NCBI RefSeq assembly: GCF_000497045.1
Contig: NW_015961990.1
Coordinates: 310,001 to 374,000 of the forward strand
From: Kalmanozyma brasiliensis GHG001
Taxonomy: Eukaryota; Basidiomycota; Ustilaginomycetes; Ustilaginales
Direction of reading: 5' to 3'
Length of the DNA: 64,000 nt
Shown in pieces: positions 28,547 to 37,618 of this stretch (position 1 is the stretch's first letter; each line of letters opens with the position of its first letter). A program made the translations under genes and the position numbers. The notes under the pieces are model-generated. The model saw nothing but the letters and a program-made list of their open reading frames with translations. It made no database searches and was not told the origin of the DNA.

Positions 28547-30913
28547 TCACTGAATCACACACTCCTTCTCGCGCAACCCCATGGCCTCGAGATCCTCCTT
28601 CCTGCGCTCCTTCTCGTTGTCCTTGCTCTTCTCCTTGACCTCGCGCGGGAACCACGTTTGCAGATACTTGTCCGACTCCTCGTCCATATTCCTTCGATCG
28701 GCGGTCTTGACGGCACCGGGGGCTCTGCAGAGGGGGCAATCGTCCTTGCCCTGGCGCTGGAGCTTGACGAGGCATCTGAGGCAAAAGAGGTGCGAGCAGT
28801 CGAGCTTGACGGGTCGCCAGGCGACCGAGGTGCAGATGGCGCAGCTGTAGTCGTCGACGGCGGGGAGGATGGGAAGGAGCGTGGTGGTGACCAGCGAGAG
28901 GAGGATGTGCGGCAGCGATTCGGACAGGATCCCCGTCGTCGCAGAAGGCAGTAAAGCAGCCAAGGAAGGATGGGCGGCAGAGGAGACGAGTGCCGTCGAG
29001 TTGGCGTTCGACACGTCTGTTGCGTGTTGGAACGCCGATGCGGGGAGGCTGATCACACCGCCACTGCCGACCGGGTTGATGCCCATCGCCCGCCTCGCCG
29101 CTTCCTGCTGCGCCATGAACGCGCGCAGATCGTTGCTCGCCGTCAACGCCGTCCGCTTGTCGTGCTTCTTGAGGATCTTGCGCGCGGCCTCGACATTCAC
29201 TCGCTGGAACTTCTTCACGTCGAGCAGCGCAAAGTTGAGGCGCAGGAAATCCTCGATCGCCGCGGCGCTCGCCTGGTTGTTGAGACCCTGGCTACTCGGT
29301 CCTGAACCGAGCTTGAGCTTGACCAACCGTCCCTTTTTGGTCGAAGCCGCAGGCGCGTTGGGATCGTGGATCCAGCCGCGCTTGGCAAGCTCGACCGCAA
29401 ATCGCTTCAGTCGAGCCTCGCTTTCGTCGATGCTTAGCTCGCCGCGGTCCTTTTCGCGTTGACTTTCAAATACCTGCATGTCGACCCAAAGCCCGAAGAT
29501 CTCCCTCCACACGTAGAGGTCGTTTTTAGATGCGAACGGACTGGATGCGCGAGCGATGGCTGAGCAGAGCGACTCGGTCTCGACCACAAAGTTGTCACGC
29601 TGGTGGGACTGGATGTTGGAGAGGTTCTGCAGCGCGTGCGTCAGCGTATCGAGGAACTGCGTGTCTGCGGTGAGTGGGATGACGACTTCGCGAGATCGTG
29701 TGCCTCGTCTGCGACGGATCTCGCTTTGACGTTGCGCCTTTTGCTCTCGAGTCTCGCCTTCGGGACCGTCTTCTGGGATGGAGGAGAAGCGTCTGGTGGT
29801 CGAGGCAGGCAGCTCGATAATCTTCTCTTCGAGACTCTTCTGACTGCTGTTGTCGTCCGAGATGCTGCCGCCATCGCCATTCGTAGCATGATCGTCTTCT
29901 TCTTCCTCGTCATCGGAGGGGAGTGGTGACTCGACGAAGAGACGGATGCGAGGTACTGGATGATCTGGTGTTCCGCCGAGCTCGTACTCGGCACGCGCAC
30001 GACGACCAAACTTGCCTTCCACCCATCGATGCTTGGCTGGACTGGCGCTCCTTTCCTTTTGCGAGCGTGCAGGCGGCGAGAGGGTCGAGCGTCCGTTCTT
30101 GGCGGGGCCCGAGCTAGGATCCCAATCCAGCTTGGCCTCTTCCCTCCACTTACTGGCGCTCCAGTCATGAGTGCCTGGGCTTGGCTCGTGGAAATGGCCG
30201 TTCGCGTCTGCAGCATGCGCAGAAGAAGTCCTCTTGTTCAGACCCATCGCAGCCAGATCCTTCCTACCGAGGCCTGCCCAGTGGCTAGAATTGGAAGGGG
30301 ATCCTGAGCTGAAGGATGCGCGGCCGCGTGCTTCGGACTGCAGCTGCATCTTGTCGACAGAGGAGTTGAGCTCTTGGACGCCTTGACTGAGACTGCGCGG
30401 CTTCGGTGAGGTGGGCACGGCCAGAAGGGCAGACGCTTTTGGCGGCGCTTGGGAAGTGCTCGCCGAGGCCTCGTTGGTCCCGGCGACCTGCGACTCTTGG
30501 CCGTCCGTGACACCGAGGCGGGTTGCTGGCGAAGATCCTCGGCGAATCATCTCGACAGAGAAGTCGCTAACCCACTTTCCTGCTGGAGTGAGCTTCTTGG
30601 AGGAGGCATCCGCATCTTCCTGCTCTGAGCTGTCACCGGACTCGTCCGCCAAGGCAGATTCGGGATCGTCGGTGTGATCGGGAAGGGGCTTGGTCTTGAC
30701 TCTGGGCGAGTCGTGAGACGAAGATCCTGATTCGTCTTCGGGGCGGACGAGAAGCTCTCGAAGGACGTCCGCACCGAGACCGATGGACTCGAGCTCGGCG
30801 ACGACACCGTTGATGAGCTTCTTGAGGTGCTTGTATTCGAGAGCGCCGTTCCTCCATTCTTCGGGGAAGGCGGGATCCGCCATGGTCTCCATGTAGGTCT
30901 TGCCGAACTTCAT
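28547..30913 (-). CDS. SPX-domain RING E3 ubiquitin ligase with C-terminal CaaX motif
   Basis: The 788-residue protein begins MKFGKTYMETM, the canonical SPX N-terminus, with the Lys-rich surface LEYKHLKKLI. A disordered insert (about 65-390) splits the SPX domain. SPX resumes with the helical part and the late motif VEAARKILKKHDKR (about 590-605), residues that bind inositol pyrophosphates in this family. A C3HC4 RING lies at about 690-730 (CAIC, CSHLFCLRC, CPLC). The last residues are KECVIQ: a Cys-aliphatic-aliphatic-Gln box. By family knowledge, SPX-RING proteins (plant NLA, fungal RING-14 type) ubiquitinate targets in response to phosphate status. The CaaX box implies farnesylation and membrane attachment, which is inference. 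The gene is separated from Sro7 by 908 bp. Confidence 0.9.
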   Translation of the reverse strand: MKFGKTYMETMADPAFPEEWRNGALEYKHLKKLINGVVAELESIGLGADVLRELLVRPEDESGSSSHDSPRVKTKPLPDHTDDPESALADESGDSSEQEDADASSKKLTPAGKWVSDFSVEMIRRGSSPATRLGVTDGQESQVAGTNEASASTSQAPPKASALLAVPTSPKPRSLSQGVQELNSSVDKMQLQSEARGRASFSSGSPSNSSHWAGLGRKDLAAMGLNKRTSSAHAADANGHFHEPSPGTHDWSASKWREEAKLDWDPSSGPAKNGRSTLSPPARSQKERSASPAKHRWVEGKFGRRARAEYELGGTPDHPVPRIRLFVESPLPSDDEEEEDDHATNGDGGSISDDNSSQKSLEEKIIELPASTTRRFSSIPEDGPEGETREQKAQRQSEIRRRRGTRSREVVIPLTADTQFLDTLTHALQNLSNIQSHQRDNFVVETESLCSAIARASSPFASKNDLYVWREIFGLWVDMQVFESQREKDRGELSIDESEARLKRFAVELAKRGWIHDPNAPAASTKKGRLVKLKLGSGPSSQGLNNQASAAAIEDFLRLNFALLDVKKFQRVNVEAARKILKKHDKRTALTASNDLRAFMAQQEAARRAMGINPVGSGGVISLPASAFQHATDVSNANSTALVSSAAHPSLAALLPSATTGILSESLPHILLSLVTTTLLPILPAVDDYSCAICTSVAWRPVKLDCSHLFCLRCLVKLQRQGKDDCPLCRAPGAVKTADRRNMDEESDKYLQTWFPREVKEKSKDNEKERRKEDLEAMGLREKECVIQ

Positions 30914-31821
30914 CTTGGCTAGTGTGCGCTGCGCGCGTCAACGGAAGGAGGACTGCAGCTGTGTGAATGGACGACAGCGTCGCGGCTGGGTGCGCCGAGA
31001 CGAGAAGGATGAAGCAAAAGCGACGAGGTTGACCTCCGGTTCCTTGGGCTATAAAGCGAGCGAGGCTCGTCTCGGATGCGTGCGTCGAATAGTGATGGTC
31101 GGAAAGGGGATGGAAGTGAAGAGAGAGAGAGAGAGAGCCGATTGTTCGAGTTGCAGCAAGCAAGGGTGCAGGGTGAGCGGCAATCAATTGTGCATCCGCC
31201 GATTTGTGTTCTTCACTGTTCGGCACGAAGAAAGTGGCGTTGTGCCGTTGGTGCTTGTGGGCGAATCAACTTTTACGGTGCGAAAAAGGCACAGTCAGGC
31301 GGCCACGCTACCACACATCGAGGGTCCAGCCTGACCCACAGCCGAGCTACTTCTCTGCTTTCTAACAGCCGCAAATGTGACAGGTGAGAAGGAGCATCAG
31401 CATCATGCAGCTCTGCAGCCAAAAAATCTTTTTTCATAGGGCAACAAGCGTGCCGTCGGAACCCAAGTCGGAATCAGATTTAGATGCAGATCTGCGAGTC
31501 AAACGGTCAACTGCCTCAGAAGCGAGCGAGCGGCACAAGAGTCAAGTCAAAATCCGGCTCTTGCTGTAAGCAAAAGGTATCTTTGATGGCACGTTTTCCA
31601 AGACGTGTGTCTACTGCGGCTAATCTTCCTAAGCGACCGCTGCTCCAAGCAGCCCACGTTCCATCCACCGGTTCGCTTAATTCCACTTGGCATGCTTTTG
31701 CTCCCCTCCTCAGCCCGTTCAGTCCAATCGACCAGGCACAGTCTGTCGTCTGAGTCGAGCTCGATTTGCATTCCGATCCTCGTCAACAGCAGCAGTTATA
31801 AGCGCGCGCGAACGTACCGCT
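30914..31821. other. Intergenic region between Sro7 and SPX-RING genes
   Basis: Both flanking genes are on the minus strand, so these 908 bp hold the Sro7 3' end and the SPX-RING promoter. A short (AG)n microsatellite lies at 31120-31137. No gene or RNA is recognised. Confidence 0.45.
31120..31137. repeat. (AG)9 dinucleotide microsatellite
   Basis: Nine uninterrupted AG units lie about 205 bp upstream of the SPX-RING ATG, so a CT run in the direction of transcription. It may fall in the promoter or leader. It is short and likely polymorphic. Confidence 0.9.
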
Positions 31822-34800
31822 TCAGAAGAACATCTTGTTCATCTTATCCTTGGCCGCGCCCTTGACCGCCGCCTCGCGTGTGTTCTTGAGGAAATTGCTC
31901 GCGCCGCGTTCCAGCGAAGTGAGGCCGTCTTCAATCCCACTCATCATGGCGCCACGTGCCTTGAGCAGGTCGATGTTCTGGTACCCCGTCTGCCAGGCTG
32001 AGTCCGTCGTTGCAGCTACCTGCTTGGCCTTGCTTGCTTCCCTCTGCGCCGAAGCTAGAGGCGGCAACGCAGCGCGCGTCTCCTCGGGTGTTCCTCGCGC
32101 ATTGGCTTCCCCCCGAGGCACCCGCACTGCAGCCATTGGGCGGTAATCGCGTGGCGGCAGAGGATCGCCTAGCTTGGGCGCATCCGGACGATTGGGTCCC
32201 GCAAGCACCGCATCCATATGAGCCGAGACTGAAAGAACGCCGGTCGTCTTGGTACCGAACCAGCCCGCAATGCTGGTGGCCACGCCTGCTGCCGACATGG
32301 CTGCACTCGGATGCCCCGGCATGGCCTGACTCGATACAGGGTCGTACAGCGTCAGATTCGGCAAGCCTGGTCTTCGCAGCGATGCGAACATGGTCCACAT
32401 GCGCACATCCAGGCTGCTGCACACCTCGACAAAGTCTCCCTGCGGGCCGAACGACACCGAGGGTCGACCGCCCGACGACTCGCCCACCTCGCGGTGATGT
32501 CGCTGCAGCCGGATGATCGACTCCAGCCTTGGCAGACTGAAGATTCGAATGCTTGTCGGTGTCACAACGGCGGCTACCTTGTCGCCTGCCCGTTCGATGA
32601 CTCCGCAGCCCAGCACACGCTCTCCAATGTCAGCGCGCGCAACGACAGGGCCAGTCACGCCGTAGCGCAGTGTCACTTGTCGATCCGTGAAGCCGAGCAA
32701 AACGTCGGCCGACGGCATGGCAGATCCAGGCGTCGATCCGATGGACCCGTACTCTTGCTCCCGAAGAGCCTGCTGCAGATCGTGCGGCAAGGCCTGACGA
32801 GCTTGACCGTTGTTATCGAGGATGCGAATCGCTCGCACGTTGCTGAGCTCCTCGCACTTGTGCGAGCTCGTGCGCTCCACGAGCCACATATCGAGGGTCT
32901 TCTGCAGCGTCCAGGCTGTAATCAGTCCATCCGCTCGCACCACGATCAGACGGGGGGCCAGACTAGGGTCATCGCTGACGCGACAGACGCTGAAGGCGAG
33001 GTGCACGATCGGACTTTTGGACTCGGCCTCTAGGATCTTGCGTATGCTCTTGTCTTCGTCGCGCTTCCCGTGCGCAGACTCCGTCTCACCACCGAAGCCC
33101 TCTTTAAGGATCAGTTCAGTGCTGCGGAAATCCATCACCGCCAACGCTGTCCCGCACGCCACCGCCATGAAGCCAATGTCGCTCGAGGCGCAAGCAGAGA
33201 CCTCACCTCGCAACGGGTCGACCATCAGACTGGGCTTGAATCCATCATACCTTGGATCCGCGAGGTGCGCCAAGAACACAATCTCGTCATGCTCGCCTGC
33301 CGCTGAAGGCACAGAACTGTTGGGTTGACGTGGCGAAAAGGTCGAGTTGAGAGCCGGAGATGCGAGCATTGGCTGTTCAGCGCGCGCGGGATCGGGGCCC
33401 GTGCCAGATGCGGGCATGCCCCGTATGCAGACTCTGTTCGGATCGCGGCGAGGGCGAGGGGGAGGCACCCCGTTCGAGGGGGGCGCGCTCATCGTGGGCT
33501 GTTGCGCTGATGGCGGATCGTCGATGCTCAGATCCCTCAGGATCTGAGCCATGTCCGTGCTGAGTCTGGAAGAAGCGGCTGTGGATCCAGGGCGCCGCGA
33601 GTCATGAGAGTGCGAGGACCTCGTTGCACTGCTCGGGCTCCTGACCGGCGGTATGGCAAGATCTGGCCGCTGAGCTTCTAGCTTCATCATCGACTCGTCG
33701 ACTTGCTCCTGGATCGCCTCTGTCTCACTGAACTGAGCAAACCCAAATCGATAGTGGAGCACTTGTCCGGTTGACAAGACTACAGCGGTCTCGAGCACCT
33801 CGGCAGCAAAGCTGACATCCAGCACCTTGGCTCTGCCGCGCGCCCTATCGAACGATGGGTGTCCCATCATCGACGGGCTTTGCAACAAACTTCGGATATC
33901 GAAGGTGAGGTGAGGCAAAGGCGACGGAAAACTTGACTGCAGCCAGATGCGCGGCAATGGTGATTGCTGCCGCACATCCTCCTCGTCGACGTCGCCCATG
34001 AGCAACAAGTGCGGGCTTGCGTCGTAGAAGCGCACGGTCCCATCGAGGTGCCAAGTGACCAACACGCGGAATTTGGATGATCGCAGCACGTCCGAGATGC
34101 CATCGCTGCCTTCGTTAGACAAGCTCGCCGAGGCTTTGCCGCCCTTCAGCTTGAGCGGAGGCTTGTTGCCATCGAAGGTGGAGCGCAGCGTGGAGGCTCC
34201 GGCTGCCTGCTCTTGCTTTTGATTCTGGCCGGTCACATCCAGAAGCCCAACCAGCTTTCGATAGGCGTGAGGCGTCAACATCTCGAGCTTGGCGCCGAGG
34301 ACAGCACCTCCACCGGATAGCGTCAGTGGCAAGGGAAGATGTAGCTCCTTCTGAGCACTGGGAGGGGCAGATACCAGATCCGGCGCGCTGTCTAAGGATG
34401 GGCCCCGTAGATGGACTGGTGAGGTCGGATACTGCAACGATGCAGATGATTTGGATCGAGGCGGGAATGCAAAGCATGCGAGACCTCGTGCAGCAGCAGG
34501 TGGCGGCAGAGTGGGCAGCGCAGGATCTGCGGCAAGCAGCAACACGACAGCGGAAGGATCGTAGGTACCAGAGTAGTGCGGATTGCTCCTGGGTAGCAAC
34601 ATGAAGTCTTCGACGATGCTCGAAGTGGGGTATATAGCCTCTGACGAGGGCACGAGCGAATTGTGGAGCGCTGTGCGTAGCTTGTGGTTCGCTTCGACCG
34701 CACCGCCGCCTAGGACGGATAGAGAGTTGCTGTATGGCGGCAAGTTGGCGCAGAAAAGACCGGGTGCATCGATACCAGCCTTAGCGCCACCCAAGACTGT

Positions 34801-36030
34801 GAGCACCGTACCCTTGACAGGCTCGTTGACCGGTTCATTTGCGTTGGTTTGACGCGGCTGCGATTGCCAGCTGGCAGCAGTCGCGCTTGCCATGTCCATC
34901 CAGCCCTTTTCGGGGAACCCTGACCATGCCAACTTAAAGATGGGCTCCTTCGAAGGCTGATGTGTATCGAGGAGGGTAGGATCCGATACAGGCTTCTCGA
35001 CGTCGAGGCTATCCAGCGTTCGAACCATGATTGGCTTGTCATCATCACGGATGTGCCAGAAGGAGATGCAGCCGTCTTCGTGGCCCATTACAAAGACTTC
35101 TCCGTCGGGTCGCCAGGCGATGCAGGTGGCAGGCGGTGCGCGTTCGGTCCATACGAGGTCCGGGTTGCCACCAGACCCAAGGGTTCCTGGCAGAAGTCGC
35201 AATTGAAACGTCTTGAGAACCGCACGCTCGCGAATGTCGAGGAGGATTGCGCCGCCTTCGTACGCTAGGAGGAGCTGATTCAAAACTTTCGGGTTGGTCT
35301 TGATGTCGATGATGAGCGGTACATGACGACGATTGGGGGCGTCCGGCACGCCTGAATTGCGGAGAATTTCTTCTTCTTCCCACCAAAGATTTGGAACGCG
35401 ATAGGGAGATGGACACATGCGCTCGAGGTCGTAGGTATCGACGGTGCCATCGCGAAGACCAAGAAACATGTGAGAGTGTGCGGACGAAACTTCGATGCAG
35501 AGGACCTTGTTTCGAACGGTGTGAACTCCGACTCTTTGTGGTGTGTCAGGATGAGGTGGGCCTGTGATGCTATGACCGGTGGAAGCGGTGGTGGTGCGGT
35601 ATTGGTTGGTGGAGGAAGCGTGGGCGGCTCTGATCTGGGGATCGGGTCGTGACAAGTCGAAGATGCTGATGTTGTCCTTCTCATCGATGCATATCAAGAG
35701 GGCTTTATCCGACTTGAAGGCGAGGTGATTGACTTTGTGTGAGGGGCGAAGGGTGAAGGAGACCTGAACGGGTGGAGATCCGAAGAGATGAACGGTGCCG
35801 AGCGTGGTGCCAACAGCCAAGAACCCCTGTACAGGGTCAAAGGCCATAGCAGTGACCTCGCCAGGCAGGGCCAGGCCTGCTAGAATGCCCTCGCTGAAGT
35901 TTCCAGTGCTGCTGAGCTGCGCATTTGCGAGGGATCGAGACCAGTCGGTGTGGTAGAGGTGATCGGGTACTTTTGATGCACCGGCGAGCGGCGTGCGTTC
36001 GCGAATCGACTTGATGAATGAGGAGGCCAT
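31822..36030 (-). CDS. SRO7: Sro7/tomosyn-type Lgl-family WD40 protein
   Basis: One exon encodes 1402 residues. The N-terminus has the opening typical of the family: DHLYHTDWSRSLANAQLSS, then GLALPGEVTAMAFDPVQGFL and AVGTTLGTVHLFG, followed by WD40-like units through two propellers (for example TCIAWRPDGEVFVMGHEDGC). Disordered inserts lie around 640-670 and 840-930. The tail (1359-1402) resembles an R-SNARE motif: RGAMMSGIEDGLTSLERGAS, then NFLKNTREAA, ending KMNKMFF. Sro7/77 in yeast act with Sec4, exocyst and the t-SNARE Sec9 in polarised exocytosis. The gene is divergent from the probable MED8 gene. Metazoan Lgl and tomosyn are the same family; the fungal context favours Sro7. Confidence 0.88.
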   Translation of the reverse strand: MASSFIKSIRERTPLAGASKVPDHLYHTDWSRSLANAQLSSTGNFSEGILAGLALPGEVTAMAFDPVQGFLAVGTTLGTVHLFGSPPVQVSFTLRPSHKVNHLAFKSDKALLICIDEKDNISIFDLSRPDPQIRAAHASSTNQYRTTTASTGHSITGPPHPDTPQRVGVHTVRNKVLCIEVSSAHSHMFLGLRDGTVDTYDLERMCPSPYRVPNLWWEEEEILRNSGVPDAPNRRHVPLIIDIKTNPKVLNQLLLAYEGGAILLDIRERAVLKTFQLRLLPGTLGSGGNPDLVWTERAPPATCIAWRPDGEVFVMGHEDGCISFWHIRDDDKPIMVRTLDSLDVEKPVSDPTLLDTHQPSKEPIFKLAWSGFPEKGWMDMASATAASWQSQPRQTNANEPVNEPVKGTVLTVLGGAKAGIDAPGLFCANLPPYSNSLSVLGGGAVEANHKLRTALHNSLVPSSEAIYPTSSIVEDFMLLPRSNPHYSGTYDPSAVVLLLAADPALPTLPPPAAARGLACFAFPPRSKSSASLQYPTSPVHLRGPSLDSAPDLVSAPPSAQKELHLPLPLTLSGGGAVLGAKLEMLTPHAYRKLVGLLDVTGQNQKQEQAAGASTLRSTFDGNKPPLKLKGGKASASLSNEGSDGISDVLRSSKFRVLVTWHLDGTVRFYDASPHLLLMGDVDEEDVRQQSPLPRIWLQSSFPSPLPHLTFDIRSLLQSPSMMGHPSFDRARGRAKVLDVSFAAEVLETAVVLSTGQVLHYRFGFAQFSETEAIQEQVDESMMKLEAQRPDLAIPPVRSPSSATRSSHSHDSRRPGSTAASSRLSTDMAQILRDLSIDDPPSAQQPTMSAPPSNGVPPPRPRRDPNRVCIRGMPASGTGPDPARAEQPMLASPALNSTFSPRQPNSSVPSAAGEHDEIVFLAHLADPRYDGFKPSLMVDPLRGEVSACASSDIGFMAVACGTALAVMDFRSTELILKEGFGGETESAHGKRDEDKSIRKILEAESKSPIVHLAFSVCRVSDDPSLAPRLIVVRADGLITAWTLQKTLDMWLVERTSSHKCEELSNVRAIRILDNNGQARQALPHDLQQALREQEYGSIGSTPGSAMPSADVLLGFTDRQVTLRYGVTGPVVARADIGERVLGCGVIERAGDKVAAVVTPTSIRIFSLPRLESIIRLQRHHREVGESSGGRPSVSFGPQGDFVEVCSSLDVRMWTMFASLRRPGLPNLTLYDPVSSQAMPGHPSAAMSAAGVATSIAGWFGTKTTGVLSVSAHMDAVLAGPNRPDAPKLGDPLPPRDYRPMAAVRVPRGEANARGTPEETRAALPPLASAQREASKAKQVAATTDSAWQTGYQNIDLLKARGAMMSGIEDGLTSLERGASNFLKNTREAAVKGAAKDKMNKMFF

Positions 36031-36667
36031 CTTGAGAAGGTGGAAACGGCCGAGCCGGAGCGGACGCGAGTTGCTATCAAGACCGACTCGACCGAGGATG
36101 TCGTGGTCACGCTGCCCGCTTTGTTTTAACTAGACGAAGCACTTGCAAGCTGCCAGCAGCGCGGTCTCTACCACCAGGATGGAGTTGGATGTGGAGATGA
36201 AGGAAGAAGCTTGCGAGCATGCCAAGAATCTCGTTTGATTAGCCGTCGAGGCGAGCGCGAGTCTTAAAAAGTGTCACACGCTGACTGTGCCCGTCATCTT
36301 GCTTGATTTCCTGTGGAGCAAAGCCGAAGAAGTGGATCTGTGCGCAAATTTCAATCCAGGGTCTCGCAATGCTCCATCTTCATCATCACCATCACCTTAT
36401 CTCGACAAGCTCAACAAGCAAAAAAGCACTCGACATCCAGCAGGATCGGATTGCCCAGGCATCTGGCTGATCGATCTCGTGTCGGCACCGTCCGAGTCGC
36501 CATTGTGCAGTCATCACATGCCGATGTCCCTCTGCTGATCACGGGAAGCGAAAGCAAGCTGACTGGGCACCCGCAAGACTGCACCACGCCAAGGTCGGAT
36601 AGGGCTAAACCGGGGTGTCACATTCGGTACCTCAGTGGGCTCTCTACGCATTCGAATCTTCGCAAGG
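36031..36667. promoter_or_regulatory. Divergent promoter region Sro7 / probable MED8
   Basis: The 637 bp hold both promoters. No TATA box stands out and the short open frames on the plus strand (36287-36678) have no features. The MED8 frame extends upstream only to a GTG at 36635. Confidence 0.45.
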
Positions 36668-37618
36668 ATGGCGTCTAAACGAGCAGGCGAGGCTGCCGCA
36701 GCCATAGCGGGTCCACCGACATTGCCGAGAGCGCAGATCCCCGCCGAGCATCTGCAGATTCTGCTGCAAAGATTCGAATCGCTCCTGTCATCCATCGTGG
36801 GACTCAAGGAAGAGATTGCCACGGTGCCTGGCATGGATGAGTGGCCCGCGCTGCTGCATCGATACACCAATCTGCTTTCGCACGCCTACTCGCTGTCGTC
36901 ATCGCTCCTGTCGGCTTCGCCCCACTTTCTGCCGTCGCAATTGGCTTCCTTCAACAAGGTGCTAGAAGCCGAGGCGGAGAATGCCAATTTGTACGCAGAT
37001 GCGTCCGAATCGTCGACGCTCTTTGGAGGCATCATGCGAGGAGGTGGGATGGCTGCTGAAGACGGTGTCAAGGCGACAGCAGATGGGCTGCCGGAGCTCA
37101 GCTTTTACGACCGCAACAATCCGCTGCCCCTTCTGCTAGCTCATCCAGTCTTGCCCATTCCGGACGAAAACATCAACTTTCTCGGAGCTCTTCTCCGAAC
37201 AGCGCCCGAGGCCGACATCCTCAAGGAAGAAAGCGCCCTCATCGAGAGCTACGATGCGTCCACGCTTGACCATCATCAAGCCGATGTCGGTGCTCAGCTA
37301 GACCGTATTCAGGACGATATCTCGCAACATGATAATCTGTCGTTACGAGCGTTGAGGATATGGTACCATCTACGCAACGCTCCAGACGACGAGGGCAATG
37401 TCCTCAACCTCCGCGAACGATTGCCTGTCGCCGACGACGGCGATGTCGATGAAGACGAAGAAGACGGGTCAGACGATGACACTGACGATGATGACGAGGA
37501 TGGCGCCGAGATCAAGAGATCACAGCTGGAGCAGAGGCATCGACGTCGGATGGAGCAGAGCTGTTGGAGTGCCGATGATGTCTCTGCTTTTCTGCGCGGC
37601 CACAGAGCTGTGCCATAA
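36668..37618 (+). CDS. MED8: Probable Mediator complex subunit 8
   Basis: The ATG at 36668 gives 316 residues (MASKRAGEAAAAIAG). Residues 25-110 form helices with the pattern IPAEHLQILLQRFESLLSSI, VPGMDEWPALLHRYTNLLSH and AYSLSSSLLS, as in Med8, where Leu-rich helices bind the Mediator head. The centre has NNPLPLLLAHPVLPIPDENI followed by GALLRTAPEAD, similar to the Med8 hydrophobic segment before its C-terminal helix. The C-terminus is acidic (DEDEEDGSDDDTDDDDEDG) followed by a basic end. The protein would sit in the head module of Mediator and contact RNA polymerase II. Length and helix order fit, but the family is divergent and my call rests on pattern only. Confidence 0.55.
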   Translation: MASKRAGEAAAAIAGPPTLPRAQIPAEHLQILLQRFESLLSSIVGLKEEIATVPGMDEWPALLHRYTNLLSHAYSLSSSLLSASPHFLPSQLASFNKVLEAEAENANLYADASESSTLFGGIMRGGGMAAEDGVKATADGLPELSFYDRNNPLPLLLAHPVLPIPDENINFLGALLRTAPEADILKEESALIESYDASTLDHHQADVGAQLDRIQDDISQHDNLSLRALRIWYHLRNAPDDEGNVLNLRERLPVADDGDVDEDEEDGSDDDTDDDDEDGAEIKRSQLEQRHRRRMEQSCWSADDVSAFLRGHRAVP

